Shown here: positions 32,546 through 44,355 of the stretch, one piece after another
Numbering within the stretch: the first letter of the stretch is position 1
How the letters are laid out: the number at the start of each line of letters is the position of its first letter
From: Scleroderma bovista
Taxonomy: Eukaryota; Basidiomycota; Agaricomycetes; Boletales; Sclerodermataceae
Length of the DNA stretch: 44,483 nucleotides
Direction: 5' to 3'
Assembly: GCA_037178675.1 (NCBI GenBank)
Contig: JAYMGJ010000438.1
Span: 1-44,483 of the forward strand
Translations under genes and position numbers: made by a program
The notes under the pieces: model-generated
What the model was told of the DNA's origin: nothing
The model's database searches: none
Seen by the model: the letters and a program-made list of their open reading frames with translations, nothing else

Positions 32546-33480
32546 TCATTTGAACCAAGAACATGTTGTTACTGTCCATATACACTGCAGCTTTGCACCT
32601 GCAGTACTGATATGATGTAGCACATTTCCGCATTTTTCAAACCTTGAATGATTTGTGCCTCTAAGCATGTCAGGAACAGCTGAGTATAAGCATTATGTGA
32701 TATTAGTAGGCTGTTGGTAGCATTTCTAGGTCAGTAGATGTTATGTGTTGTGTGATATGTAATGTTTTTGCATATCTCCGCATTTTGTGGGGTATTTTCC
32801 CACGCCTTCTGTATGTTATTGTGCCCTTCCCTCCCCCACATCAAGCGGTATTGACTTGAGTAAATTGTATCCACTACTGTATGGTATCCCCCAGCTTTTG
32901 AGATAGTGATATTGTGCATACCTGACCTGGAGGATCATACAGCACCTATTGTTATGAAAGTGCTGTTTTCTATGCTGCTCCTCTTGGAGTGGTCAGCTGC
33001 TCACTAGATTGTATTGGGACTTTGGTATAGCATAGTAATACCACTGGAGACCATCCAGTAGCCACCATACCTCCTAGTAATTGCCTGCCATGGTGATATG
33101 TTTGCAAAGGAAAAACATAAAACATCGCACCAGGACATGGATCCCATGCTGTGGACTGTAAATATGTTGTAGGTACATATATCCCCTGTATGGGGATGCA
33201 TTCTTTAAGTTGATATGTTGAATGTATCAAAAATGCGAACATTTTTGGTGTTTTTAAGCCTGCACTACTCTCTGGGGATACAGAGCCCCTTGCACATTTA
33301 GATGAGGGTCCAATGGTGATCCTATAGGGTAATATGGGATACAGAATCATTTTTACAGTACATTTGGACCAGGGATGAAGCACAGAAGGGGAAGAAAAGT
33401 ACCAGAACAAAGGTGGGAATATTTGAAGTCAACTATTGACCAAATATGGTAATGTTTTGGGAGTAGTGGCGCTTGGAGAG
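32546..33480. other. Unique part of the foldback core
   Basis: About 935 AT-rich bp between the left arm and the satellite. No convincing gene; the longest frame (32970-33410, minus) has no recognisable domain. Confidence 0.5.
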
Positions 33481-35414
33481 CTTATGTAATCAAGTGTTGA
33501 CACTACTGAATTTAGTTAATGAAAACTACACAATGTTGGTAATCAACTCCAATACACAAACACTACACTACATTTCCTAATCAATAGTCCGCATTTTTGG
33601 TAATCAACACTAAACAATAATGGCTAATCAGAAGTCCGCACTTTTGGTAATCAACACTACACAACATTGGGTAATTAACACTACAGATTTTGGGTAGTGC
33701 ACTACAACAATACTACACAATAATGGCTAATCAACAGTCCGCATTTTTGGTAATGAACACTATCACATCAACACTACACAACATTAGGTAATCAGTACTA
33801 CACATTTTTGGTAGTACACTACAACAACACCACACAATATTGGTTGATCAATAGTCCGCATTTTTGGTAATCAGCACTACCACACCAAGAGTACCCAACA
33901 TTAGGTAATCAATACTACACATTTTTGGTAGTACACTACAACAACAACACTACACAATATTGGCTAATCAATAGTCCGCATTTTTGATAATCAACACTAC
34001 CACACCAACAATACACAACATTAGGTAATCCAAACTACACATTTTTGGTAATTAACACTACACAATATTGACTAACCAATAGTCCGCACTTTTGATAATC
34101 AACACTACCACACCAACAGTACACAACATTAGGTCATCCAAACTACACATTTTTGGTAGTACACTACAACAACTAATCAATAGTCCGCATTTTTGATGAT
34201 CAGTACTACTACACCAACAGTACACAACATTAGATAATCAATACTACACATTTTTGTTAGTACACTACAACAACTAATCAATAGTCCGCATTTTTGATAA
34301 TCAGTACTACCACACCAACAGTACACAACATTAGGTAATCCAAACTACACATTTTTGGTAATCAACACTACACAATATTGACTAATCAATAGTCCGCATT
34401 TTTGGTAATCAACACTACCACACCAACAGTACACAACATTAGGTAATCCAAGCTACACATTTTTGGTAATCAACACTACAACAATGACACTACACAACAT
34501 TGGTTGATCAATAGTTCGCATTTTTGGTAATCAACACTACCACATCAATAGTACACAACATTAGGTAATTAATACTACACATTTCTGGTAGTACACTACA
34601 ACAACAACACTACACAATATTGGCTAATGGTTCGCATTTTTGGTAATCAGCACTACCACACCAACAGTACACAACATTAGGTAATCCAAGCTACACATTT
34701 TTGGTAATCAACACTACAACAACAACACTGCACAACATTGGCTAATGGTTCGCATTTTTGGTAATCAGCACTACCACACCAACAGTACACAACATTAGGT
34801 AATCCAAGCTACACATTTTTGGTAATCAACACTACAACAACAACACTGCACAACAACAACACTGCACAACATTGGCTAATGGTTCGCATTTTTGGTAATC
34901 AGCACTACCACACCAACAGCACACAACATTAGGTAATCCAAGCTACACATTTTTGGTAATCAACACTACCACACCAACAGTACAAAACATTAGATAATCA
35001 ATACTACACATCTTTGGTAGTACACTACAACAACAACACTACACAATATTGGCTAATCAACAGTCCGCATTTTTGGTAATGAACACTATCACATCAATAC
35101 TACACAACATTAGGTAATCAGTACTACACTTTTTTTGGTAGTACACTACAACAACACCACACAATATTGGTTGATCAATAGTCCGCATTTTTGGTAATCA
35201 GCACTACCACACCAAGAGTACCCAACATTAGGTAATCAATACTACACATTTTTGGTAGTACACTACAACAACAACACTACACAACATTGGCCAATCAATA
35301 GTCCGCATTTTTGGTAATCAGCACTACCACACCAATAGAACACAACATTAGATAATCCAAGCTGCACATCTTTGGTAGTCAACACTATCACACCAACAGT
35401 ACACAATATTGCCT
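33481..35414. repeat. Satellite block inside the foldback element
   Basis: About 1.9 kb of higher-order repeats made of a few words: AGTCCGCATTTTTGGTAATC, CAACACTACCACACC, ACACAACATTAGGTAATC and TTTTTGGTAGTACACTAC. These recur in roughly the same order every 100-140 bp with drift and local deletions. Stop codons in all frames. Confidence 0.9.
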
Positions 35415-36311
35415 AATCAATGGTCCACATTTTTGGTAGTCAGCACAGTAATTTAATTCTGCAATGTGTATCAATTTTGGGTCTGACCCAGTTTTGCAAT
35501 GGTTGACAACTTTTTTGCTCAACAGGCCTGACCCAGTTTTGCAGTACTTGACAACTTTGTTTCTCAACAGGCCTGACCCAGTTCTGCAATGTCAGCCTGA
35601 CCCAGTTTTGCAATGCTTGACAACTATTTCCTCAACAGGCCTGACCCAGTTCTGCAATGTCAGCCTGGCCCAGTTTTGCAATGCTTGACAACTTTTTCCT
35701 CAACAGGCCTGACCCAGTTCTGCAATGTCAGCCTGGCCCAGTTTTGCAATGCTTGACAACTTTTTCCTCAACAGGCCTGACCCAGTTCTGCAATGTCAGC
35801 CTGACCCAGTTTTGCAATGCTTGACAACTTTTTTTCTCAACAGGCCTGATCCAGTTCTGCAATGTATATACAATGTCAGCCTGACCCAGTTTTGCAATGC
35901 TTGACAATTTTTTCCTCAAAAGGCCTGACCCCATTCTGCCATGTCAGCCTGACCCAGTTTTGCAGTAATTGACAACTTTTTTCTCAACAGGCCTGACCCA
36001 GTTTTGCAATGTATCTACAACATCGGCCAGTCCCAGCTTTGCAACACTTGTCAATTTTTTTGTTCAACAGGCCTGACCTAGTTTTACAATGCTCCCACCA
36101 GTCCCAGTTCTGCAATTTTTATCAAACATCAGCCCATCCCAGTTTTGCAGTGATTAATGTCCCTCAGGCCTGTACTAGATTTGCAATAATAGAAAACATC
36201 GGCCTGGCCCAGTTCTGCGAGCATCGGCCGGCGTCGGCTAGTCCCACCTTTACAGGCAAATGTACATGTCCGATGACCCACTTTTGCGAGGGTTTGTGAC
36301 TGAACTACCTG
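35415..36311 (-). repeat. Right inverted arm
   Basis: Inverted copy of 31649-32545. Differences appear only in the outermost 20 bp or so (tips and AAAAGCC versus ACAAACC). Confidence 0.9.
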
Positions 36312-36318
36312 CTTGACC
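36312..36318. repeat. Direct repeat CTTGACC, right flank of the foldback element
   Basis: Matches 31642-31648. Confidence 0.65.
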
Positions 36319-36345
36319 ATACGTGCAAGTTCAGCGAGTAGCAAC

Positions 36346-37107
36346 TTACCAAACCAGCATCGCGGGAAGAGGAGGACAGCAATGATGTGGATGTGTGCAG
36401 TTCCTTGGTGTGGTCTTTTCTGGAGTATGGCGTAGAGCTAGAGACGGAGTGTGCCTTTGATGATGTGCGAGTGTGCGTCTTTGAGCAGGTGGGATGTGCA
36501 TGCCTGGGGGTATGCCACGTAGAGCATCGCGACGCGCCACGGCATTTCTTGAAAATGGAGACAATAGTAGACGATCCCACACGCCCAGATATCGACTAAA
36601 CGGGCATCGTGCGGTGGATTGTACACACTAAGGAGAATGATCAGGATGAAGGAATCCGAGGTGTGACATTTCCTGATCGTTGGTGAGAGGGGAGAAAGAA
36701 GGCACACCTTGAGATGACCCTGCGTGTCAAAGAATAAGTTCTCCCGTTTGATATCCCTATGTGCGACGCCTTGACTGTGCAAGCACTCGACTTGAATTCG
36801 TGACATGGGCCCCTTCTCGATCACCGCATATATGTCCCTGCCAGGCAAAATTCCATGGCCTCGCACCAGACCTTGTTCTCGTCCTGGACAAGATCGACGG
36901 TCTCGACGATGTTGACATGATGCAATGTGGAGGAGATGCAGAACTCTGCTGTAAGCTTCTTGACGTATTCTTTTTCAGATTCGTTCTTGCGACGCTTCCG
37001 GAACTCCTGAGGGATGAGGAAGAGTGATAAGCATACTTGGGCCCAAGGTGTAGTATCCGGGGGAAGGGGGGAATAGCTAGCATGAACGTACAGGGCTCAA
37101 GCGCTCA
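36346..37107 (-). pseudogene. Partial, decayed copy of the HAL-type kinase gene
   Basis: A second copy of the kinase gene at 38510-40633. It starts at the equivalent of intron 1 (homology ends about 37107) and keeps the block beginning EFRKRRKNE (about 37018 downward). The helix before the catalytic loop is missing (VECLHSQG instead of VECCFKQILTGVSYLHSQG), the catalytic loop reads HRDIKREN instead of HRDIKPEN, and the exon with DYG and APE is lost. It still has VDIWACGIVYYC, where the longer copy has a stop. Its left end lies about 30 bp from the foldback element. Confidence 0.8.
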
Positions 37108-38509
37108 CCGGGGTCTCCTTTAGGGTTTTATTCTGCGTCACGAACGTCTCCGTCGCCCGCGCCACGAGCACGATCGAGGACGCTGGTGCAGTCAAAGTCG
37201 GTCAACGGCACTTCTCGGCAAGATCCCTAAGAGTGAAAGACGTCCCGACGGAGCCGATCGGACCGGACCGCAGCGCCGCCCCTTCATCGTGTCGATATCA
37301 GATCACGGGTGGGGGATGAGTCACATCTGGGACTGCAAGAACTGGGATGGATGCCCAATCACCCATCTAGGACAGTATGTATGTCCCAGGACAAGTAATT
37401 TACTGGTCTGCACTCTTAGACAAAACGCATGTCCCCCAGCGCAAATTTTGCATGAGTATAGGCAAACTAGTAGAGATGCTTGCGAGCCTGTATCAGGATC
37501 TATGTCGGTATATTGCTGTACGTTAGTAGCGCTCGTATCAACTATTCAATAGACTGTGAGTTAATGGTGAGATTGCACCCCCTGCTACTGCGCTTCCTGC
37601 AATGGGTTCCCATCCATGGATGTAAGATGCGTGTTTGGTTTGCCGATTCTTGTGGTTGATTTCACCGCGTTCATCCTTGAATGTATCAAGTGCAGCGCGG
37701 AACGCACCTGCGACACAGTGCCCCTGCCCCACTCGCACCTGCGCTGCTGGCACGCGCATCGTCATGATGAGCTGCATCCTAGTTATCCCGATATTCTATG
37801 ATTCGTCCACGTGTGCCTCAAATGGGCGGCGCTGAACAACATGGTATAGACGCTCAATTCCAAAGTTGATACTGGGTGCCTATGCTCCCATTCAATGCGC
37901 TTCTGGCAGATAGTTTCACGGCGAGAATCGATACTGTTGGAGTGCTGGGCAAGACAGGGCAGACTGTCGAATCTGTGAGTGGGTCGCTCAGCCAGACACG
38001 ACAGTCTTGAAGAACTTGATCCTGTCGAACGCAGTTTCAGAATGTCTCTCAAAATGCACGTACCAATGATCGATATACCAGGACTCTCAACCCATGATGT
38101 ACATATGTCTCACCCGATGCACTCTGTCTGGTTTCCGAGAGACAATCCCACCATTGACAGAGGCGATCGTGCTCTGTCATGCTGATATACCTGAGATGGA
38201 GGGCTCATTTGACCAACCTGTAGTACCTAGCCTACAAGACTGGTTAGCAAGAAGCTCGCCAGAGCATATGCATGTAATGGGAGTGGTGAATGGGAGCTGG
38301 AAGGGTTACTGTCAGAGTGCAAACGAATTGGTGTTAGTATAAGTGCTGGCTCACTGCGCAACAGATACGTACCGGCCGTGGATAGGGAGGACTGGGGGAT
38401 ACACTGCCCAACCCGTGGGGTCTTCATTCCTGCAATAATCTTTCTCCTTTTCGCGTTCCTGTCACTGTGCACTGGCGTGTGGTCAGCCACCACTCCCTTC
38501 CACCCACAC
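37108..38509. other. Gene-poor stretch between the two kinase copies
   Basis: No supported gene in about 1.4 kb. Short open frames here carry no recognisable domain and have no phase-matched introns. Confidence 0.4.
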
Positions 38510-40633
38510 TCAAAAATCACGGCCCCCCAACCCCAACCTCAACTGCGCCTGCGCCTGCGCGACCGCATACAAGTGCACATGCTTCGGCTCCTCCATCGAA
38601 TGACACACTTCAATCCCCTCCACCCAGGAATGCGCCACCACCTCTTCGATATTTCGGGTCAGGCTCGAGCATTCTGCGAATGAGCGAGCGACATGCACGC
38701 GGCGAGAGGTTACCAATTGTGGCATGGTAGAACATGGTAGAACATGGTAGAACATGGTAGAACATGTCCTTCTCCCTTTCGCGCTCCCATTCGCGCTCCC
38801 GGGAGGAGGCCAACGACGATGTGGATGTATGCGGTTCCTTGGTGTGGTCTTTGTTGCTGGAGGACGTCATAGAGCTAGAGACGGAGTGTGTATTTGACGA
38901 TGTGCGAGTGTGCATCTTTGAGCGGGTGGGATGTACATGCCTGGGCGTATGCCGTGTAGAGTGTCGCAACGCGCCATGGCATTTCTTGAAAATGTAGACA
39001 GTAATAGACAATCCCACATGCACATGCCTAGATATCGACTAGATGGGTGTCGTATTCTGGATCGTACACACCAAGGAGAATGAACAAACATCAGGATCGC
39101 GGAATCCGAGGTGTGACAGTGGTGCAAAGGGGGCTTACGTTTTCCCAAAAACTGTTCTGGTGCGATGTACGGCTCGCTCCCACACAGCCCAGTCGACATA
39201 AGCACTGTTGACTCCCACGGAAGACGGTACACCGTCGAAGCGCCATAATCGCCGATCTAAGTATAAGCCATCAATCCATCATTCAGCTGATCGTTGGTGA
39301 GAGAGGGGAAAATAAGGCACACCTTGAGATGACCCTGCGTGTCAAAGAACAAGTTCTCGGGTTTGATATCCCTATGTGCGACGCCTTGACTGTGCAAATA
39401 CGACACTCCGGTCAATATTTGCTTGAAACAGCACTCGACTTCGCTCGGTGACATGTGCCCTTTCTTGATCGCAGCATATAGGTCCCCGCCAGGGCAATAC
39501 TCCATGACCTCGCACCATGCCTTGTTCTCGTCCTGGACAAGATCAACGGTCTCGACGATGTTGACATGATGCAATGTGGAGGAGATGCAGAACTCTGCCG
39601 TAAGCTTCTTGACGTATTCTTTTTCAGATTCGTTCTTGCGACGCTTCCGGAACTCCTGAGGGATGAGGAAGAATGATAAGCATACTTGGACCCATGGAAT
39701 AGTATCCAGGGAAAGGGGGGATAGGCACGAACGTGCAGGGCTCACCTTGACGGCATACAGCTTCTCCTCGGTCCTATCCCATTTGTGCGCGAGCCGCACG
39801 ACCGAGGTTGCGCCTTTTCCTATTGCAACTTTCTGACACACGCCGTATTTTTGCGTGAGACTGACGCCACTTTCACCGGTAACAGATTTTCGCTCGCCGT
39901 CAGAGTCGGATTTGCGACTCGAACCAATTGAACGTCCCGAGGACTTTCTGTTCAATTTTGGAGCGGAGGCTATCAAGTTGGCAAGAGAGAATCTGCTCGA
40001 ATCCGATTGAGCGTTTGATGAGGCGCGTGCACGGACCGGGGTTGAGGGGGGTTGGGGCGAAGAAGGGGCTGTTGGGGCCCGCGATCTTGGGTTCTGCGCA
40101 GGCTGCATTGCCGTGGGTGGCGCAAGGGAGGAAGTAGAAGGGCGTCGTTGTTGCTGGAATTGCTGCTGATGTGAAGATGGAGGTGGAACAAATGGCTTGT
40201 TGCCGGGTATACCTGCTGATACGCTCGGGGCTCTGCTGGGCGCCTGGGACGGGGGCCGCGTGGATGGAACGCTCCAGCTTTCAGACTCGGAAGGGGATGG
40301 AGAGTCTGTGGCCGAGGGTGTTTCTGACCCTGGCGCAGATGGCGGCATTGCAAAGTCCCTAGGCTTGATGGGAGGTTGTACGACGAGATTATCGAGGTTG
40401 AGGCGGGGTGTTCCTGTAACGATTGGGGTAGCTGCAGAAGGAGAAGATGAAGTATGGTCGCATTGCACGGTGGGAGACATTGTAGTGTGGTTTTTCGATT
40501 GTTGTCTGCGCGAGGAGTCGGGGCGGATGTGATTGAGGGGTAAGGCCCGGCGATCCTGGGAGGGCTTTTCTGGCCCGTCGACGTCGGACTGGGCTTGGTC
40601 CGCGACCGTTGTCATCGTCGCCGAGAAGAGCAA
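38510..40633 (-). pseudogene. HAL/SAT4-type Ser/Thr protein kinase gene with a stop in the kinase domain
   Basis: Family role: HAL4/SAT4-type kinases phosphorylate proteins on Ser/Thr and in yeasts stabilise nutrient and potassium transporters. Exons on the minus strand: 39746-40633, 39323-39655, 39139-39256 and from 39056 down, all in phase. The first 260 residues are a Ser/Pro-rich disordered tail. Kinase features follow: IGKGATSVVRL glycine loop, YAVK lysine (residue 296), catalytic loop HRDIKPENL, DYG in place of DFG (normal in this family), GSEPYIAPEQ. The next exon reads QYDTHLVDI then TAG (39028-39030), where the partial copy has the Trp of VDIW. A 6-bp duplication and frame changes follow before LSPRACRSLIRRMLEPDP, and again before VVAHSWVEGIEVCHS. 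Truncated after subdomain VIII, it is probably inactive. An alternative start is 40615. Confidence 0.82.
38724..38766. repeat. Decamer microsatellite ATGGTAGAAC
   Basis: Four perfect units plus ATG, inside the degenerate C-terminal part of the kinase pseudogene. Because 10 is not a multiple of 3, unit gain or loss shifts the frame. Confidence 0.9.
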
Positions 40634-42148
40634 AGCCAGCCGCGTTCTATATCAACGAATCCATGACTTGTCCTGTTTGCACTCGCAGCAGATGAAGGTT
40701 GGTGCTGACTAAGCGACAGTCGCCCATCATATGAAATCACACGGAAAAGTCCATCGACGTACTCGTTCAAGACTTCGTCGATCGAACACTGATATCATCA
40801 CCATCATCAACGTATCCGGGGATTGTCGCTGCTGCAGACGTTTTGCAGTGTGCCCATAATCTATATTTTCTATTTTCTATTTTCTATCAATCCTCTTACC
40901 GTGAAAGAGCTAACAGAGCTGACCGCAGCTAGATCCATCAACAACAGCGATACAAGCATTGAGGTACACATTTGAGCGCATCCCATTCACCATCGTGGTT
41001 GTCGATATGCTATCATTCTTCACAGGCGATAAATACGACGCTGAATGGAGAATGCTGCAATGGATACACGCATCAAAGTAAGGACAGTAAATTCGTGGTC
41101 ACGCCAGCTCTCAAATATTGAAACAGGTTCGCAGAGAAATTCCGTAGATCTGGAATTCTCTACCTTTACAACCTGGCAACAAATCCGGAGAAGATAGACT
41201 TCTTAATGCGAAGCCACCTGAGGACGTTCACAGCCACGTTTTCCATCAAGTGTCTGCGTTGTTCCGACCATAGACCAAGGTTTAAAACCTGACTGCAGTT
41301 TGATTCAACAACACTTGCCAAAGCTGCGGTAGTGGACTCGTTGAAGGGATGGCACGTTGCAATATTCCCTCGAAGATTCCAGGACGAGGCAGAGATAGCA
41401 TACCCTGCCGTACGAAACCTGTTGGTGTATATAGCCTAAGTGCTGGGACACCTAGTTATTAGTTTTGTGCTCTGTCTGTTCCCAATGCCCATTAGTATCT
41501 GCCTTTCAGACATATCATATGTAGACTAGCCATATCTTTTGATCATAATGCACCCTCAGATCAGGAGTGAGTCCCAGTGAAAACTGGTTATTGCCTGGTA
41601 GGATGTGGTGTGACGAGATATCACTTATTGAAGAAACTCAGATGTGGTCATGCTGAGTCACACTGGGTCGTATTATGAGACTGATGTAGTATACGGGGGC
41701 ACGACTCTGTATCACACTATCTCATTTTTTTCGTGTAATCATACCTGCGCATATCTGGGAATATCCTGCTGTGCCGCCGTGCACCTTGTGCAATATGCCC
41801 ACATATGCTCCCATATGATGTGATATTATGAAGTCACACCTGCTCATATCTGGTAATATTTCATCACCCGCGCTCACACTGCTGCAAATAGGCTCAAAAA
41901 TGATGGTATATTACATTCTAATATGTAGGTGTATCTAGCGGGGTGCAGGGTATGCGTACATGGATGTATGCAGGTGATAATAACAGGACCGTCCGACGTC
42001 CGTTGTCGTTCCAAAAATGCCTGCAAGGCCAAGGTGTCAATATACTGATCAATAAAGTAAGAAACCGTCCTGTAATTGCATCAACTTCAATGCACGAAAG
42101 GGATGCCCAAAAGAATGCGGGTGCCAATGAAAATGAGGGTGTAGTTGT
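40634..42148. other. Mostly gene-free region with a decayed coding fragment
   Basis: Apart from the fragment at 40990-41440, nothing convincing. Around 41740-41870 a phrase CTGCGCATATCTGGGAATAT recurs in diverged form (CTGCTCATATCTGGTAATAT), a small duplication. TATTTTCTATTTTCTAT at 40863 is a simple repeat. Confidence 0.4.
40990..41440 (+). pseudogene. Degenerate fragment, possibly of a P-loop GTPase-like gene
   Basis: Reading around one phase-plausible intron (about 41080-41126) gives TGDKYDAEWRMLQWIHAS and then RSGILYLYNLATNPEKID. The second piece recalls the SGILYLHRI region of fungal AIG1/G-domain-like proteins. No start, P-loop or other conserved motif was found, so this is probably a remnant. 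Low confidence in family and borders. Confidence 0.25.
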
Positions 42149-44276
42149 CTAGTAGAGCTTTCCAGTCTCGATAACGACCTTGGACCAGCCATTTGTGTCG
42201 ACCTGCTGACGAATGAGCGCGCCTCTCGTATCGCTTTCTCACTCACCAGTTCCTTGGCTTCTTTATCATAAGCCTGGAATTTTATTTCATTAGTACCTGG
42301 CCATAAGAATGAATGAGACATACTTTGTGTTGAGCCGGCATCAGCACCTTGTCATAGTAGGCACGGAAGTCCTCTTTTTGTCCGTTCGCGTTCACTTGTT
42401 TCAGCCATCGTAGCATACAGAGATTCCTAGAGAGCGTGTTAGCAAGCGCATCAGTTATAATAAACTGTACTTACCGTCCGTTTTTGGTGCTCGATGGCCG
42501 TAATTTCGCCTTGGCTTTGGCTGTTGTACTATTCGTAGTTGTGTCCGAACCGCCGGATCCATCGCTTGGCGTGTTTGTCGAGCGCTCACCAGACAGATGG
42601 GATGGCCCAGTAGGGCACGGCTTTGGGGGATCTGGGATGGGAGGGACAGCCGCTGTCTTCACTTTTGATGCAGCGCTAGCCAATAAAAGCCTGCATTCTG
42701 ACAATCAGTGAAGTGACCGTCAATTAGCCAAATACTTACATGGGGTCGTATGGCACCGAGCTGTGGGTGGCGGGCACGTTGTTGACAACCGGCAAGTTTT
42801 CCTTGTTCGCTGAGCACTCCGGTTGGCTTGTACTAGCTTGTGCAGGCAGTGTCCCAAGCGTGTTGCTTTCCATTGGGCGGACGACCGATTTGGTGGTGTG
42901 AATTGTGTGTGGCTCTAAGGAAATGTTAGTAGCGCCAATAGGATAATCAAGTACTCACCGAGACCCTCTGATTCTTGTGATTGTTCCGTGGCATCCTCCT
43001 CTTCACTCTGTTGGAAATCATGGACAGGCGTCTCTATGCGGGTATGAGCAAGAGAATTTTTTTTAAAGCACTCAGACCTGGGCTCATCACCCCTACAGTG
43101 CCTGAGTGGCTGGATGGGCTGGATGACTGCCCATACCCACGAGCGATGCCTTCGTGAGTGCCTGGCACGTTCTCCACTGTGCTGGCTCGACTGATCAGTA
43201 GACAGTATCATATAGAATAACTCACCTTTTTGTTTCTTGCTCGATGGCCGTAAAGTATCCACGTGCCCCTTCCGCTTCTTAATGATGGGCTTGCTGACTT
43301 CGAGATCTTTGTCCTCGTCGGATGCTTCTTCCTTGACAGTGTTGCGTGCATTCTTCTTCAAGTTCCCATCGGCATCCAAACAGGAAGAGCGCCAGGAGGG
43401 GTATAGATGCGTGCAAAGATAGTCAAGCTTCCATCCATCCTCGGCGAGCTTGAAGAACGAGAATCCCTTCTCCATGGTCGAATGTATGAATTGCCAGGTA
43501 CTCATGCTGGCCTTGCCCCAGGTGTCTGGAGCCATGTTGCGTTGGGCAAGTTCCGTCCATCCCGCTCGTAATGCTTTCCGAGCATTTTCGAGTTTGTTGG
43601 CCTCAGGGACTTTGCCGTTTTCCTTTTCGAGGTACCCATATAGGCCGCGGTTGCTACGTTGGGGGAGTCCAGCCAGTCGTTGTAGTCCTTTCTCGTCCAG
43701 AAACGCACTTCTTTATGCGTCTCGCGCGTCAGAGGCTTCTCGTCTTTGTTCGTTTCCTGCAGAAAAGAGTCAACCTCCAGGATGGTTGGTGCAGACGATG
43801 GCAATTTGACTACGCCGGCAAGTTGGTCAAAAAGGTTCCTGCCATGTGAGAGTTAGCCATAGAAAATATAGACATTCAAATATTCATATATGTACTTGAT
43901 TGTATCGTGCTCAGCAGTGACTTGGACCAAATTGTGCTCGAGCGCATTGCACCTATCGTGCAAGAAACTAAGCCAGTGGTCGTGCATATATGCGCCCTAA
44001 AAAACTGTTAGCTCGTCAGAGTGAACTAAATATACTTGGAATGACTTGATGGAATGCAGGTGGGCTGATCTGAGCCGAGTAGGAGAACCCAGTTGGGCCC
44101 TGCGTGCCGATCGGCCCTGGCGCTTTGTTTGGTAAAGGCGACGTGAACAAGTCATTGTCGTTGCATTCATTGCCTGATGGAAGAAGTGAGTTAGTTGTAT
44201 GAGGAGAAAGGGGATGGGAAACATGATGAGGATGGTGGGGGAGGAAGCGAGGATTTGGGTAAGGTAAAATTCCCAT
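42149..44276 (-). CDS. Uncharacterised agaricomycete protein, multi-exon, one apparent frameshift
   Basis: No family recognised. Start MGILPYPNPRF at 44276; further exons include GAYMHDHWLSFLHDRCNALE (about 43890-43998), NLFDQLAGVVKLPSSAPTI (from about 43840), a block with GKASMSTWQFIHSTMEKGF and WKLDYLCTHLYPSWRSSCLD (about 43380-43530), a basic stretch KKRKGHVDTLRPSSKKQK, an acidic QQSEEEDATEQSQESEG, and a last exon ending GWSKVVIETGKLY before TAG at 42149-42151. Introns are short with GTAAGT/GTGAGT-type donors. Near 43650 the frame of DYNDWLDSPN must shift by one base to join YLEKENGKVPEANKLENARK, so a mutation, an unseen intron or a base-call error is present. Charge pattern and basic stretches suggest a nuclear protein, an inference. 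Confidence 0.55.
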
Positions 44277-44355
44277 CCCTTTGATTACCTCACCATTAGT
44301 CTCGACTCTTAATTAAAAACATGCCCACTACCCTGTCATAACATAACAAACAAAC

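Larger units (their letters stand above)
31649..36311. mobile_element. Foldback-type non-autonomous DNA element with 897-bp inverted arms
   Basis: Arms 31649-32545 and 35415-36311 are inverted copies of equal length; within them the same 68- and 74-codon open frames occur on opposite strands without change. Flanking direct repeats CTTGACC (31642-31648 and 36312-36318) look like the target duplication, so the tips would read CACATAGTTCAGTC and, inverted, CAGGTAGTTCAGTC. No transposase motif lies between. CA(G)GTAG-like tips and a 7-bp (8 bp with one mismatch) duplication would fit a hAT-related mobiliser, by inference only. Confidence 0.85.

Noticed and set aside
33481..35414. Regularly spaced repeats resembling a CRISPR array
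   Set aside because: Spacing and unit length vary, the spacers are themselves repeats, and the context is a eukaryotic mobile element.
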